Under the pieces are notes generated by a model that did no database searches, was not told where the DNA came from, and saw only the letters and a list, made by a program, of their open reading frames with translations. 51,258 nt of DNA from positions 1 through 51,258 of the forward strand of contig JAIKWF010000001.1 in the NCBI GenBank assembly GCA_024685005.1. The letters are read 5' to 3'. This DNA is from Lachnospiraceae bacterium. GTDB taxonomy: Bacteria > Bacillota > Clostridia > Lachnospirales > Lachnospiraceae. Below, in pieces: positions 37,309 to 45,700 of this stretch. Position 1 is the stretch's first letter. Each line of letters begins with the position of its first letter. The position numbers and the translations under genes are program-made.

Positions 37309-38280
37309 TCAGGCCTCCTTTCCGCTGTTATACGTCAGCTGTGCGTTTTTCCCCGCCTTCTTAAAGGACGATCTGCTCATTTTCTGCAGATAGGGCACGG
37401 CCAGGAAAATGGCAACGATGATCGCCGTCAGCATCTTCAGATAGTTGGTATCCAGTTTCAGCCACAAAACGATCTCCACAACAATATAATAGATCACTCC
37501 GCCCAATGCCACAAAGGTCAGGCGCAGGGCAAAATTCATGCGTTTTTTAAACAGGGCGCTTCCCACTACTTCTCCGATGATAACGGCTGCCAGTCCGATG
37601 ACGATGGCGCCGCGTCCCATGTTGATATCCGCATATCCCTGGAACTGACTCATGATACCGCCGGCCAGCGCAACGATCCCGTTTGAAAGGGCCAGACCGA
37701 TCACCTTCATCAGGTTGATATTGATACCGTTTGCTCCTGCCATCTGCTGATTGCAGCCGGTAGCACGAATGGCGCTTCCCTGCTCCGTACCAAAATACCA
37801 GTACAGAGCTGCTATGATCACTGCCACCAGGATCACGCCCACACCGATGGAATAGGATACATACCGGGAGGACAGCATCAGCACAAACTTATCAATACTG
37901 ACAGCCTGATTTGCCTTCATATCCATGATGGCCAGGTTCAGGGAATACAGCGCGTACTGGGTCAAAATTCCGGACAGGATGGCCGGGATCCCCAAAAGGG
38001 TATGCAAAAGCCCTGTTACCGTTCCTGCGATCAACCCCAGAACAAGGGCCGCAACCACGGCAACATATGGATTCCATCCGGAAAGGATCAGCATGACCGT
38101 AATCGCGCCGCCGGTACAAAACGTACCGTCAACGGAAAGGTCCGCTATGTCCAAAAGCCGGAAGGTAATGTACACACCCAGTGCAACAATTCCCCATATG
38201 AGCCCCTGTGCTATACCGGCAGGCAGCCGGTTTATAAGGGTTGTAAATGTCAACGATTGAAAATATGCTGTCATATCCAT
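37309..38280 (-). CDS. ABC transporter permease (LivH-like)
   Basis: A 323-residue membrane protein with about eight to ten hydrophobic segments, of the branched-chain-type permease fold. Key stretches are GLIWGIVALGVYITFRLLDIADLSVDG near the start, LLGIPAILSGILTQYALYSLNLAIM, IRATGCNQQMAGANGININ and GRGAIVIGLAAVIIGEV. It lies 18 bases after the binding-protein gene. Transport direction is inward by homology. Confidence 0.9.
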   Translation of the reverse strand: MDMTAYFQSLTFTTLINRLPAGIAQGLIWGIVALGVYITFRLLDIADLSVDGTFCTGGAITVMLILSGWNPYVAVVAALVLGLIAGTVTGLLHTLLGIPAILSGILTQYALYSLNLAIMDMKANQAVSIDKFVLMLSSRYVSYSIGVGVILVAVIIAALYWYFGTEQGSAIRATGCNQQMAGANGININLMKVIGLALSNGIVALAGGIMSQFQGYADINMGRGAIVIGLAAVIIGEVVGSALFKKRMNFALRLTFVALGGVIYYIVVEIVLWLKLDTNYLKMLTAIIVAIFLAVPYLQKMSRSSFKKAGKNAQLTYNSGKEA

Positions 38281-38298
38281 ACGATTCTCTTTCTTTTT

Positions 38299-39417
38299 TT
38301 ACTCTTCAGCGATTGCAGTGTATCCTTCGGGAATCTCCACGCCAAGTTTCTCGCAGATCTCAGCATTGTATTCCTTAACAGGATTGCTGTAGTATTCCAC
38401 GGGCATTTCGGCAATATCAGCCTCTCCTGTCAAAACTTTCACAGCCATCTCACCTGTTGTCTTGCCGAGTTCATAATAATCAATACTGAGGGTTGCCACG
38501 CCGCAGCCCTTTGCAATACCTTCCTCACCTGCTACAATGGGAGTGCCTGCAGGCAGCGCAACGTTATTGATCGCTTCTGTGCAGGATGCAGCTGTATTAT
38601 CCGTAGGAATGTAAAGGACATCATTCTCATCGCAGGCAGACTGGGTTACACTGGCCACGTCATTTGAATCCGCAAAGGTATATACGGTCACTGTCAGACC
38701 GTCCTCTTCCAGTACAGCCTTTACCGTATCTGCCTGGTAAACGGAATTGGCCTCTGCGGAGCAGTACAGAATACCCACCTTTTTTGCATCGGGGAATAAT
38801 TCTTCGATCATCTTAGCCTGCTGATCAAGGGGTGCAAGATCCGATGTTCCGGAAATATTGCCGCCTACGGTTCCATTGAAGTTTTCAAGGGAAAGAGCCA
38901 CGCCATACTCCGTAATGGAAGTTCCGAGGATCGGAATCTCCGTTGTGGCAGATGCTGCCGCCTGAAGCGCCGGCGTCGCATTTGCAAGCATAAGATCAAC
39001 ACCGTCTGATGCAAAACCTGTACAGATGGTAGTGCACTGTGCGCTGTCGCCTGCTGCATTCTGCTCATCAAAGGTTACTGCATCTTCCCCGAGCTTTGCA
39101 ACGATAGCGTCTTTAAAGCCCTGGGTTGCTGCATCCAATGCCACGTGCTGAACCAGCTGGCAGATGCCCACGGTGTAATGCTCACCGTCTTTTGTTTCTG
39201 CCTCTTCCGATGCCTGGGCAGTTTCTTCTGCCGTTTCTTCAGTGGTTTCTTCGGTGGTTTCTTCGGTGGTTTCTTCCGCAGCTTCTTCAGCCGCATCTTC
39301 AGCAGCTTCCGGTGCGGGAGCCTGGGCATCCGCTCCTCCTACGCCGCAAGCCGTAACCGCTGCGGCAAGGGCCACAGCCATTGACAGTGACAATAGTTTT
39401 CTCATTTTGTTTTTCAT
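38299..39417 (-). CDS. ABC transporter substrate-binding lipoprotein
   Basis: A 372-residue lipoprotein with signal peptide MKNKMRKLLSLSMAVALAAAVTAC and a lipidated cysteine (VTAC). A Glu/Thr-rich linker of about 35 residues follows, with four near-perfect TEET repeats. The rest is a PF04392-type binding protein (HYTVGICQLVQHVALDAATQGF, PILGTSITEYGVAL, PIVAGEEGIAKGCGVATLSIDYYELGK). This family binds tryptophan, tyrosine or other small ligands. The start is ATG at 39417 after AGGAGG; a longer frame to 39450 adds a hydrophilic stretch that would spoil the signal peptide. It is the first gene of the importer operon, with a structured leader. Confidence 0.92.
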   Translation of the reverse strand: MKNKMRKLLSLSMAVALAAAVTACGVGGADAQAPAPEAAEDAAEEAAEETTEETTEETTEETAEETAQASEEAETKDGEHYTVGICQLVQHVALDAATQGFKDAIVAKLGEDAVTFDEQNAAGDSAQCTTICTGFASDGVDLMLANATPALQAAASATTEIPILGTSITEYGVALSLENFNGTVGGNISGTSDLAPLDQQAKMIEELFPDAKKVGILYCSAEANSVYQADTVKAVLEEDGLTVTVYTFADSNDVASVTQSACDENDVLYIPTDNTAASCTEAINNVALPAGTPIVAGEEGIAKGCGVATLSIDYYELGKTTGEMAVKVLTGEADIAEMPVEYYSNPVKEYNAEICEKLGVEIPEGYTAIAEE

Positions 39418-39450
39418 AATTTTCCTCCTCAAGATATAAATCTTATTCAA

Positions 39451-39516
39451 ACACCGGACTGTCCGATGTTATCAACACATTTCAGTTACTTCATCGCTTT
39501 ACCGCTTTGAAGTAAC
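39451..39516 (-). promoter_or_regulatory. structured leader of the importer operon
   Basis: Two hairpins lie in the leader of about 100 bases. The first starts at the predicted transcript end: GTTACTTCA (39508-39516 on the plus strand reads TGAAGTAAC) pairs perfectly with TGAAGTAAC (39485-39493). The second is ACATCGGA-CAG-TCCGGTGT (39451-39469, one G-T pair). No T-box or known tryptophan leader features are seen. They could stabilise the mRNA or bind a regulator. Confidence 0.5.
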
Positions 39517-39522
39517 GAAACG

Positions 39523-39551
39523 ATTATATGGTATAGCCTCCTTTTTGGCAA
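39523..39551 (-). promoter_or_regulatory. sigma-A promoter of the importer operon
   Basis: Minus-strand TTGCCA (39546-39551), 17-base spacer, perfect TATAAT (39523-39528). Confidence 0.85.
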
Positions 39552-39567
39552 TACCTTTTTAACACAA

Positions 39568-39602
39568 AAAGGCGTCTCATCCACTTTGGACGAAACGCCT
39601 TT
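39568..39602 (-). terminator. intrinsic terminator of the secreted-protein pair
   Basis: A 15-bp stem (AAAGGCGTTTCGTCC with GGATGAGACGCCTTT, two G-T pairs) is followed on the minus strand by TTTGTG-type T-rich sequence. It separates the secreted-protein operon from the importer promoter, which begins 16 bases later. Confidence 0.88.
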
Positions 39603-39659
39603 GTTTCACATAATATGCGAACATAATACCATTGTCTATGGTAACTTGCAAGCAAAATT

Positions 39660-41027
39660 TCATTTCAGCCGGATAGTTTTTTTCTTACTCCAGGCCGACA
39701 CTTTTACACCGTCATCTGTTTTGCTGAAGGTGCGGATCCGCACATAGAATTTCTTGCTCTTACCGGGAAGGGTGATCTTCTTTTGCGCCTTGCCGGCCTT
39801 TTTGATCTCTATGCTCCGGACATTCTTTTTAAACTTTTTTCCGGTGCTGATCTGGATCTCGTAACCGGAGATCCCTTTCACCTTTTGCCATTTCAGTTTT
39901 ACGCTGCGGCCGGTTTTACCGACAACAGGCTTTTTCAGCTTTGTCGCGGTAAGCGGGGTCTTTTCCCCTGCAGCCTGCTCCGGGATCAGATTGCCTGATA
40001 CAGAAGATGCGGCGGGATCTCCCGCGCCCTGCTGCCCGCTTTGGCCTGTTTTGCCCCCGGAAGGATCTTCCCCTGCCGGATCGTTTTCGCTGCTTTCCTC
40101 TTCTTTGATCCCCTTCGTTACCGGTCCGTACAGCTTATTTAAGTAGCTTCCCCGGGCCTTATCATATTCCGCATTGGGAATGGTATGGCCCCATACAACC
40201 TTGGCATCGTTTGACGAAGCGATCCCCCGGGAGAAGATCAGTTCTCCCACCGTATTGCTGCCGGCAGATTTTTTCGTGTCCAGACCGCTGGTGGCAGTCA
40301 GTTTGCCCGCCACGGATGCATCCGTCCAGAAGGTCAGTGCCTCGGCATAATACAGGTCATCCTCCCTGTCCAATCTCGTGGGGATACCCCAAAAATGCAG
40401 GCAGTTGTTGGCCAAATCCTCCGCAGTAAGGTCTACCTTTGCATAGGTATCCGTATATTCGACATGCCCGCATTCTTTGTTTTTATGTGTCGTCCAGGGC
40501 AGCTCATAGAGAGCGATCCCGCTGGGATAAGGCTGATCGTCGATAAGGCGCCAGCACTTTTGCTTTTTGGAATAAGCAAACAGCTTGATGGTACCAAGAT
40601 AAACCGAAAAATGCTCCGGCAGCGTTTCGCCTTCTGTCAGGTAAATGCCACCCCAGGAAAGGAGCCTGGCCTCAGCATCGCTTTTGACCACAGCATTTAA
40701 ATGACCGTTGTCCCGCTTTGCTTTTCTTGTAAAATCGCACATGGACTCCGAAGGCAGATTCATGGAGCAATACACCGGATCGCTCAGCTTGGAAACAGGG
40801 ATATGTCCGTCGCAGCCATCCAGTTTGTTCTTTTGAAACTCCTCCCAGTACAATACTGCATCTTCCGCATAATCTTCCGCTTTTGCATTCAGCATCTGCT
40901 CGCGGCTCAGCTTAACAAGGTTTTCCGGCTCCTCCGCCAGGGCTGCTTTACCCGGAAGTAAAACAGCGCAGACAGCCATCAGCCAGACCATACTCTTGAT
41001 CTTCCAATTATTTATTTTCAATCTCAT
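39660..41027 (-). CDS. secreted protein: uncharacterised domain plus Fn3-like domain
   Basis: A 455-residue exported protein. Residues 1-31 are a signal peptide (SMVWLMAVCAVLLPGKAALA). Residues about 36-270 are an uncharacterised domain shared with the next protein upstream: both contain IPVSKLSDPVYCSMNLPSE, LPEHFSVYL and IDDQPYP, and end near VWGHTIPN. A Gly/Ser/Glu-rich linker (about 290-345) leads to one Fn3-like repeat (VKLKWQKVKGISGYEIQIS, KKFYVRIRTFSK). There are no sortase or membrane anchors. Function is unknown; a carbohydrate- or surface-binding role is only a guess. It starts 15 bases after the beta-helix gene and appears to be a truncated paralogue of it. Confidence 0.82.
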   Translation of the reverse strand: MRLKINNWKIKSMVWLMAVCAVLLPGKAALAEEPENLVKLSREQMLNAKAEDYAEDAVLYWEEFQKNKLDGCDGHIPVSKLSDPVYCSMNLPSESMCDFTRKAKRDNGHLNAVVKSDAEARLLSWGGIYLTEGETLPEHFSVYLGTIKLFAYSKKQKCWRLIDDQPYPSGIALYELPWTTHKNKECGHVEYTDTYAKVDLTAEDLANNCLHFWGIPTRLDREDDLYYAEALTFWTDASVAGKLTATSGLDTKKSAGSNTVGELIFSRGIASSNDAKVVWGHTIPNAEYDKARGSYLNKLYGPVTKGIKEEESSENDPAGEDPSGGKTGQSGQQGAGDPAASSVSGNLIPEQAAGEKTPLTATKLKKPVVGKTGRSVKLKWQKVKGISGYEIQISTGKKFKKNVRSIEIKKAGKAQKKITLPGKSKKFYVRIRTFSKTDDGVKVSAWSKKKTIRLK

Positions 41028-41042
41028 ACCTCTATACTCCTA

Positions 41043-44000
41043 TTAGAATTTGACTGCCTTTTTCTGACTCCACTTTGAATACAGGATCGTATCTCTGACC
41101 TCCTTATAGGCCCGGATGCGAACATAAAACTTCTTTCCGCTGCCAAGGGATGAGAGGGTCTTTTTCCTTGTGTTCTTACCCTTGATCACAATGGTAGTGG
41201 GATCCTTTTTAAACTTCTTGTTTTTGCAGTACTGGATCTGATAGCCGGTAACGCCGGACACTTTTTTCCACTTCACCTTCACCTTGCGGCTTTTTTTATT
41301 GACGGAAAGCTTCTGCAGTTTCGGCGCCGGCAAAGTGATCTTCTGATCTGTTTTGCACTGCTCATCCTGCAAAGCTCCGGTTTGCTTCGCAGCCGTCGGA
41401 TCCAAAGCGCCTCCGTCTCCGGGAGTGCCACCGCCGGGCGTGACGGTGGACGTATCGCCGGGCCCTGCTACAGGATCCGAAACTTCGCTTCCCCCTTCGC
41501 CTGCGGAAGGATCCTTAGCCGCTGCCTCTTCATCCCCTATAAAATGGTACAGCTCGTTAAGCTTGCTGCCGTTAAACGCATCATATTTATAATTCGGAAT
41601 GGTATGTCCCCATACGGCTCGGGGATAAGTCTCACCCCGGTAAACTCTTGTGCCGTACAGCTGCACCACTGTTCTATCGCCGGATGCGACCTTGGAATCG
41701 ATACCGCCTGTTGCCCCCACTTTGCCTGCGGCTTCTTCATCCACCCAGAAGGTATAAGCGCTGGCATAATACAGATAGTCCTCTTTATCCAGGAAGCTGC
41801 ATCTTCCCCAAAAATGAACCACCTTATTATCCAGATCCTCCGGCGTCAGATCGATCTTCGCATAATCATCGGTATAGGTTATCGTTTTAATCTCTGTAGC
41901 TGTTGATCCTTTCCAGGGTAGCGTATAACTGTAAATCCCGGCAGGATAAGGCTGATCATCGATCATCAGCCAGCATTTCTGAGAAATGGAATAAACAAAC
42001 ATCTTCATGTTGCTCAAATACACGGAAAAATGCTCCGGCAGCTCTGCTCCGGCCCGCTTATAGATAGCACCGATGGACAAGATCTTTTGTGTCTCAAGAT
42101 CATACACATCTCCGATCATATGCGCATTGTCCCACCACTGTTCATCCATTGTATCCTTCCGAATCTCCGAAGGCAGGTTCATGGAACAATACACCGGGTC
42201 ACTTAATTTCGATACGGGAATGGTCCCGTCCCAGGCATCCCGTCCGCTCCTCCAGTATTTATTCCAGCGAAGTACATCATCCGGCTTGTAGTCTTCGGGC
42301 TTGGCTGCCAGAATCTGATCCTGATCCAGCAGGATCACACCGGTGTCCTCTTCCACCACTTCTTTTTTCTTGCGGTTGTCAAGCTCGCTTCCCTCTTTGC
42401 CGGTTGCAGCAATGACAAAGTCCTCCTTGGGTTTGCCATTGGTATTGTGATAGATGTTGACCTTGTCCGGATTGGCATATTGATTATTCTCATTGCGATA
42501 AATGATATAATTCTTGCCCTTGCCGGACAGATTCTGACACTGCAGCAGATTGCCGTATTCGGATCCCGTACAGTTGTTATTCGAAAAATTGTAAAACAAC
42601 TGCGCGTTGGGCTTGATCACCACACTCAGTTTGCCCGCGATCTCATTGTTCCTGACAAAGAGCTTGCTGTATTTCGCATTTTCAACATTGCCCAGCCAAT
42701 TAGAATCTTTGTTGTCAATGGTGTTACTGCTTACGGATAATCTGTTATCCGATCCCTGCTTCATGAGAAAGACGCCGCCGGTAAAAGGCATATTCAAATC
42801 GCACCCCGTAATCTCATAGGTTTTTTGGGAACTGCCGGAGATGCCGGCAAAATGGCGATATTTGGTACCGGTATCCACGTTTCCGGATTTTTTATTCTGT
42901 GCCACGCAGTTTTTAATGTACACCTTACCCTTGATCGGTCCGAAGGACTGGTCGATCTCCTTAGAATCTGCGCCGGTATAAATCAGACAGACATTTTTCT
43001 TATCCGTATTCGTTTCTCCGGAAATACAGTTGAAAACGATATGATCAAAGGTAAACTCCGAACTCTCCGTCATGGAGTTGGCCTTAAAGCAGTACAGGGA
43101 AGGCGCTTCCAGATTCACTGTGCAGTCCTTCACCAGCGTATTGGTAAACTTGCCCCCATAAAGAGCAAGAATATTATTGTTATAATGGTCAAAGTTGCGG
43201 AAGGTGCAATCCTTGATGGTCAGGTTGTTGTACCGGCCCCGCCAGATGGCAATGATCTCATCATTTACCGTGGTCTCAAATTCGCAGTCATGGATGTTGA
43301 TATTCTCCATTCTGCGATCGATGGTCCCGGCTGTCCCGCACATCCACAGGCAGCCTCCCACCAGATTCTGATCCTTCAGCTCTTCTTTCAGCTGCGGGTC
43401 CTTTGTACTGGCGCTGAGATTCTTGAAGGAACAATTGCTCACCTCAACATTCTGGTTCGCACTGTGTTTGAACCATAGCAGATCTGTCATAATAAATCCG
43501 CCATTGGTTTCGGACTGATAAGAGATAAAATTGCAATGGTCGATCTTGCACTGGGTAACCCCACACGGAGCAAGCAGGACCACCTGCAGATCATGTAATG
43601 GATGATCCTTTGTCAGCTCCATGGAAAAAGTGATATCCGAAAAATTCATGGCAAACGTATTGCCCAGCACCGGTCTTGTATAAAGGATCATGGCACTGTG
43701 AACTTCATAATCCTTGCTGACGCTGAACTTGGTTTTCGGCTGTCCGTCTGCTCCTCTGACGCCCTGATAGTTAAAAGACTGCAGTTCCACCGGTTTGTTT
43801 ATAAAATATTCTCCGGCCTTAAAACTGAGGGTTTTGATCTCCTTATGCTTCACTCCGTTTTGCAGCAGTTTACTAAACTGATCGGAGATCTTTTCCCCGG
43901 GAAAAATGCCCACCTTTGCTACGTCAAGGGTATCAGTCAGTTCCATCTGCGCGAACTTCTGATTCTTCATTTTGTAGATGAAAACATTATCCGCAGTTGC

Positions 44001-44237
44001 CTCATCCACTATCTTAAATGTTGCGCCGCCCTGATCTGTGGCAGAGGCATACCCCTTTGTGGTGGCTGTCGTTCCTGCCGGCAAATCCGCCTCCAGGAGC
44101 TTTTGCAGCGTGTCATACCGGGCCGCGGCAAACGCCTGCCGTGGCAAAGCCGGCAGCATCATAACTGCCAGGATCACTGCAGCGCATAGCCGCAAAAAGA
44201 TCCTCCTGCAACTTTTTTCATTTTGCATTTCTGTCAT
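41043..44237 (-). CDS. secreted beta-helix protein with paralogous C-terminal domains
   Basis: A 1064-residue exported protein. A Twin-charged start and hydrophobic core (IFLRLCAAVILAVMMLPALPRQAFA) form a signal peptide. Residues about 100-600 contain the short strand-turn repeats of a right-handed beta-helix (for example CKIDHCNFISYQ, VEVSNCSFKNLSA, NINIHDCEFETTV, LTIKDCTFRNFDHYN, TLVKDCTVNLEAP). Such folds occur in polysaccharide lyases and phage-type glycosidases, but no catalytic residues can be assigned. Residues about 620-870 are the domain shared with the 39.7-41.0 kb protein. A Pro/Gly-rich linker and one Fn3-like repeat end the protein. The start is ATG at 44237 after AAAGGAG; the longer frame to 44300 adds a hydrophilic stretch before the signal. 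It is divergent from the PilZ gene. Confidence 0.85.
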   Translation of the reverse strand: MTEMQNEKSCRRIFLRLCAAVILAVMMLPALPRQAFAAARYDTLQKLLEADLPAGTTATTKGYASATDQGGATFKIVDEATADNVFIYKMKNQKFAQMELTDTLDVAKVGIFPGEKISDQFSKLLQNGVKHKEIKTLSFKAGEYFINKPVELQSFNYQGVRGADGQPKTKFSVSKDYEVHSAMILYTRPVLGNTFAMNFSDITFSMELTKDHPLHDLQVVLLAPCGVTQCKIDHCNFISYQSETNGGFIMTDLLWFKHSANQNVEVSNCSFKNLSASTKDPQLKEELKDQNLVGGCLWMCGTAGTIDRRMENINIHDCEFETTVNDEIIAIWRGRYNNLTIKDCTFRNFDHYNNNILALYGGKFTNTLVKDCTVNLEAPSLYCFKANSMTESSEFTFDHIVFNCISGETNTDKKNVCLIYTGADSKEIDQSFGPIKGKVYIKNCVAQNKKSGNVDTGTKYRHFAGISGSSQKTYEITGCDLNMPFTGGVFLMKQGSDNRLSVSSNTIDNKDSNWLGNVENAKYSKLFVRNNEIAGKLSVVIKPNAQLFYNFSNNNCTGSEYGNLLQCQNLSGKGKNYIIYRNENNQYANPDKVNIYHNTNGKPKEDFVIAATGKEGSELDNRKKKEVVEEDTGVILLDQDQILAAKPEDYKPDDVLRWNKYWRSGRDAWDGTIPVSKLSDPVYCSMNLPSEIRKDTMDEQWWDNAHMIGDVYDLETQKILSIGAIYKRAGAELPEHFSVYLSNMKMFVYSISQKCWLMIDDQPYPAGIYSYTLPWKGSTATEIKTITYTDDYAKIDLTPEDLDNKVVHFWGRCSFLDKEDYLYYASAYTFWVDEEAAGKVGATGGIDSKVASGDRTVVQLYGTRVYRGETYPRAVWGHTIPNYKYDAFNGSKLNELYHFIGDEEAAAKDPSAGEGGSEVSDPVAGPGDTSTVTPGGGTPGDGGALDPTAAKQTGALQDEQCKTDQKITLPAPKLQKLSVNKKSRKVKVKWKKVSGVTGYQIQYCKNKKFKKDPTTIVIKGKNTRKKTLSSLGSGKKFYVRIRAYKEVRDTILYSKWSQKKAVKF

Positions 44238-44474
44238 ACTGTTTCTCCTTTTCCCCTTCGTGTTTCTCCTTATGATGGTATCCCGCAGCGGATACCTCAT
44301 TTGTTAATTTTACCACATGGAGAGAATTTTCGATAGCACGCAGAAAAGCTCTTAGAATAGCACAGATTCGGAATCTTTGTTTTAAAAAGACGCCTCTTAT
44401 GATATGATATTGAAATGTAGGACAGATTCCGGGCAAATATGGCGAAACGCCTGATACCGAGAGAGGATTCATAA

Positions 44475-45158
44475 ATGACGATCAACCAAAGTACCGAGGG
44501 ATCATCCGTTACTCTTACCGTAACCATTAAAGGGGAAACGCTGACATTTGAAACAAGGGTGACCCAGCCCTTTCAGGAACCCTATAAAGGCTCCTTTTGC
44601 ATCGGCGTAGAGCCGATTCTGCAAGAAGGAAAACCGGTTTCTCTCGGACAGCATAAGATCACCGCTTCCGTTAAAAACGATGAAGATAAAAGAGAATATC
44701 TATATACGATAAACTTTTACGGGTTTAACAAGGACAGAACCATGCTTCTGCTCTTTAGTCCCGATGATGTAGCTGCCACCAACCACAGGCTGAGTTACCG
44801 TGTGGCCTGCAGCTATGATGTGGTGGCGCAGATCGGAAACAACAAAAAGACCGTTGAAGGATTGTTACATGATATATCCATTACGGGCCTGGGAATGACC
44901 TTTGTATCGGAAGAGGTCAAAAACGTACAAAACGGAGATCCCGTTTCCATATCCATCTTTGACCAGTACGACCATTTGTACAAAGTGTTTGGACAGGTAG
45001 TCAGATATATAGAAGGCTTCAGGGAAAACAGGATCCTGATCGGGGTGCAGTTTGATGAAACTCCCCCTGCCATCGCCGGGCTGGTAGCCAGCCTTCAGCG
45101 GAAGGAACTGCGCCTTCGCAAAAAAGTTGAAGAAAAAAAACAAATCGGCAAAAAATGA
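44475..45158 (+). CDS. PilZ-domain protein (cyclic-di-GMP receptor type)
   Basis: A 227-residue soluble protein. Residues 1-100 resemble the N-terminal beta-barrel of YcgR-like proteins (VTIKGETLTFETRVT, FCIGVEPIL). Residues 104-205 are a PilZ domain with both cyclic-di-GMP motifs: RLSYR (105-109, RxxxR) and DISITG (133-138, D/NxSxxG). It should bind cyclic-di-GMP. The Lys/Arg-rich tail from 208 on is helical. GAGAGG precedes the ATG. Its output is unknown; flagellar braking or control of surface proteins is possible. It is divergent from the secreted beta-helix gene with 237 bases between start codons. Confidence 0.88.
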   Translation: MTINQSTEGSSVTLTVTIKGETLTFETRVTQPFQEPYKGSFCIGVEPILQEGKPVSLGQHKITASVKNDEDKREYLYTINFYGFNKDRTMLLLFSPDDVAATNHRLSYRVACSYDVVAQIGNNKKTVEGLLHDISITGLGMTFVSEEVKNVQNGDPVSISIFDQYDHLYKVFGQVVRYIEGFRENRILIGVQFDETPPAIAGLVASLQRKELRLRKKVEEKKQIGKK

Positions 45159-45199
45159 GGGCTGGGGGAGGGCTGGGGGACGGGGTTAGTGGCTCATTT
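45159..45199. repeat. G-rich REP-like repeat, copy 1
   Basis: Two direct copies of GGGCTGGGGGA (45159-45169 and 45170-45180) lead into CGGGGTTAGTGGCTCATTT. The segment GGGGACGGGGTTAxTGGCTCATTT recurs at 46641-46664 with one difference. It lies between the convergent ends of the PilZ and VOC genes. It resembles the GGGGACGG-type repeats linked to REP-associated transposases, but no such transposase is in the window. Confidence 0.7.
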
Positions 45200-45205
45200 C
45201 TTAAT

Positions 45206-45583
45206 TTAACACTCTTGAAAAAATTCTATTTCTTCTCCCAAAGGTCCAAAACAGAATGCCATCCTTGCGTGTAATTCCGGTTCGGATTTTATTACAATAT
45301 CATTTGGTTCAATGAATACTTCATATCCGGATTTTTTCACCTTATTTACAATCTCATCCACATTATCAGTTGCAAATGCTATATGTCGCAGCGCCCCTTT
45401 TTTCTTTATGCCGGCTCCGTTACAAAAAATCTCCAGCATTCCATTTCCAAAGTCGATCATTATCCCTTCCGGCCATTCTCTTACTTTTGAAAAACCTAAC
45501 AGGTCAATATAAAACGCTTTTGCATTGTCAAACTCTTCCGATGTACCGCACTTCAAAGATATATGATGTAATCCCGTGATCAT
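45206..45583 (-). CDS. VOC (glyoxalase-fold) family protein
   Basis: A 125-residue protein of the vicinal-oxygen-chelate fold. It begins MITGLHHISLKCGTSEEFDNAKAFYIDLLGF, and the GALRHIAFATDNVDEIVNKVKKSG second half and the end GPLGEEIEFFQE complete the two beta-alpha-beta repeats. The metal ligands expected (H, E, H, E) are present as HH near 7, H in RHIAF and E in EIEFF. The substrate is unknown. It starts the accessory gene region. Confidence 0.85.
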   Translation of the reverse strand: MITGLHHISLKCGTSEEFDNAKAFYIDLLGFSKVREWPEGIMIDFGNGMLEIFCNGAGIKKKGALRHIAFATDNVDEIVNKVKKSGYEVFIEPNDIVIKSEPELHARMAFCFGPLGEEIEFFQEC

Positions 45584-45700
45584 GCTTCTCTCCCCGTTTA
45601 TTCTGTCAATTGTATATTCTGATGCGAAAAACTGTCATTTCCGGATCTGTGATTTTTCATTTCCTCATAGTTTCAACTTATCAGTGTATTGAGTCCATTA

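Noticed and set aside
39418-39567. T-box riboswitch before the tryptophan-type importer
   Set aside because: No TGGNACCGCG motif and no terminator between leader and gene.
44301-44474. Cyclic-di-GMP (GEMM) riboswitch before the PilZ gene
   Set aside because: A GGGCAAA stretch is present, but the conserved GEMM helices and GCAAAGC/GCC loop contacts are not found.
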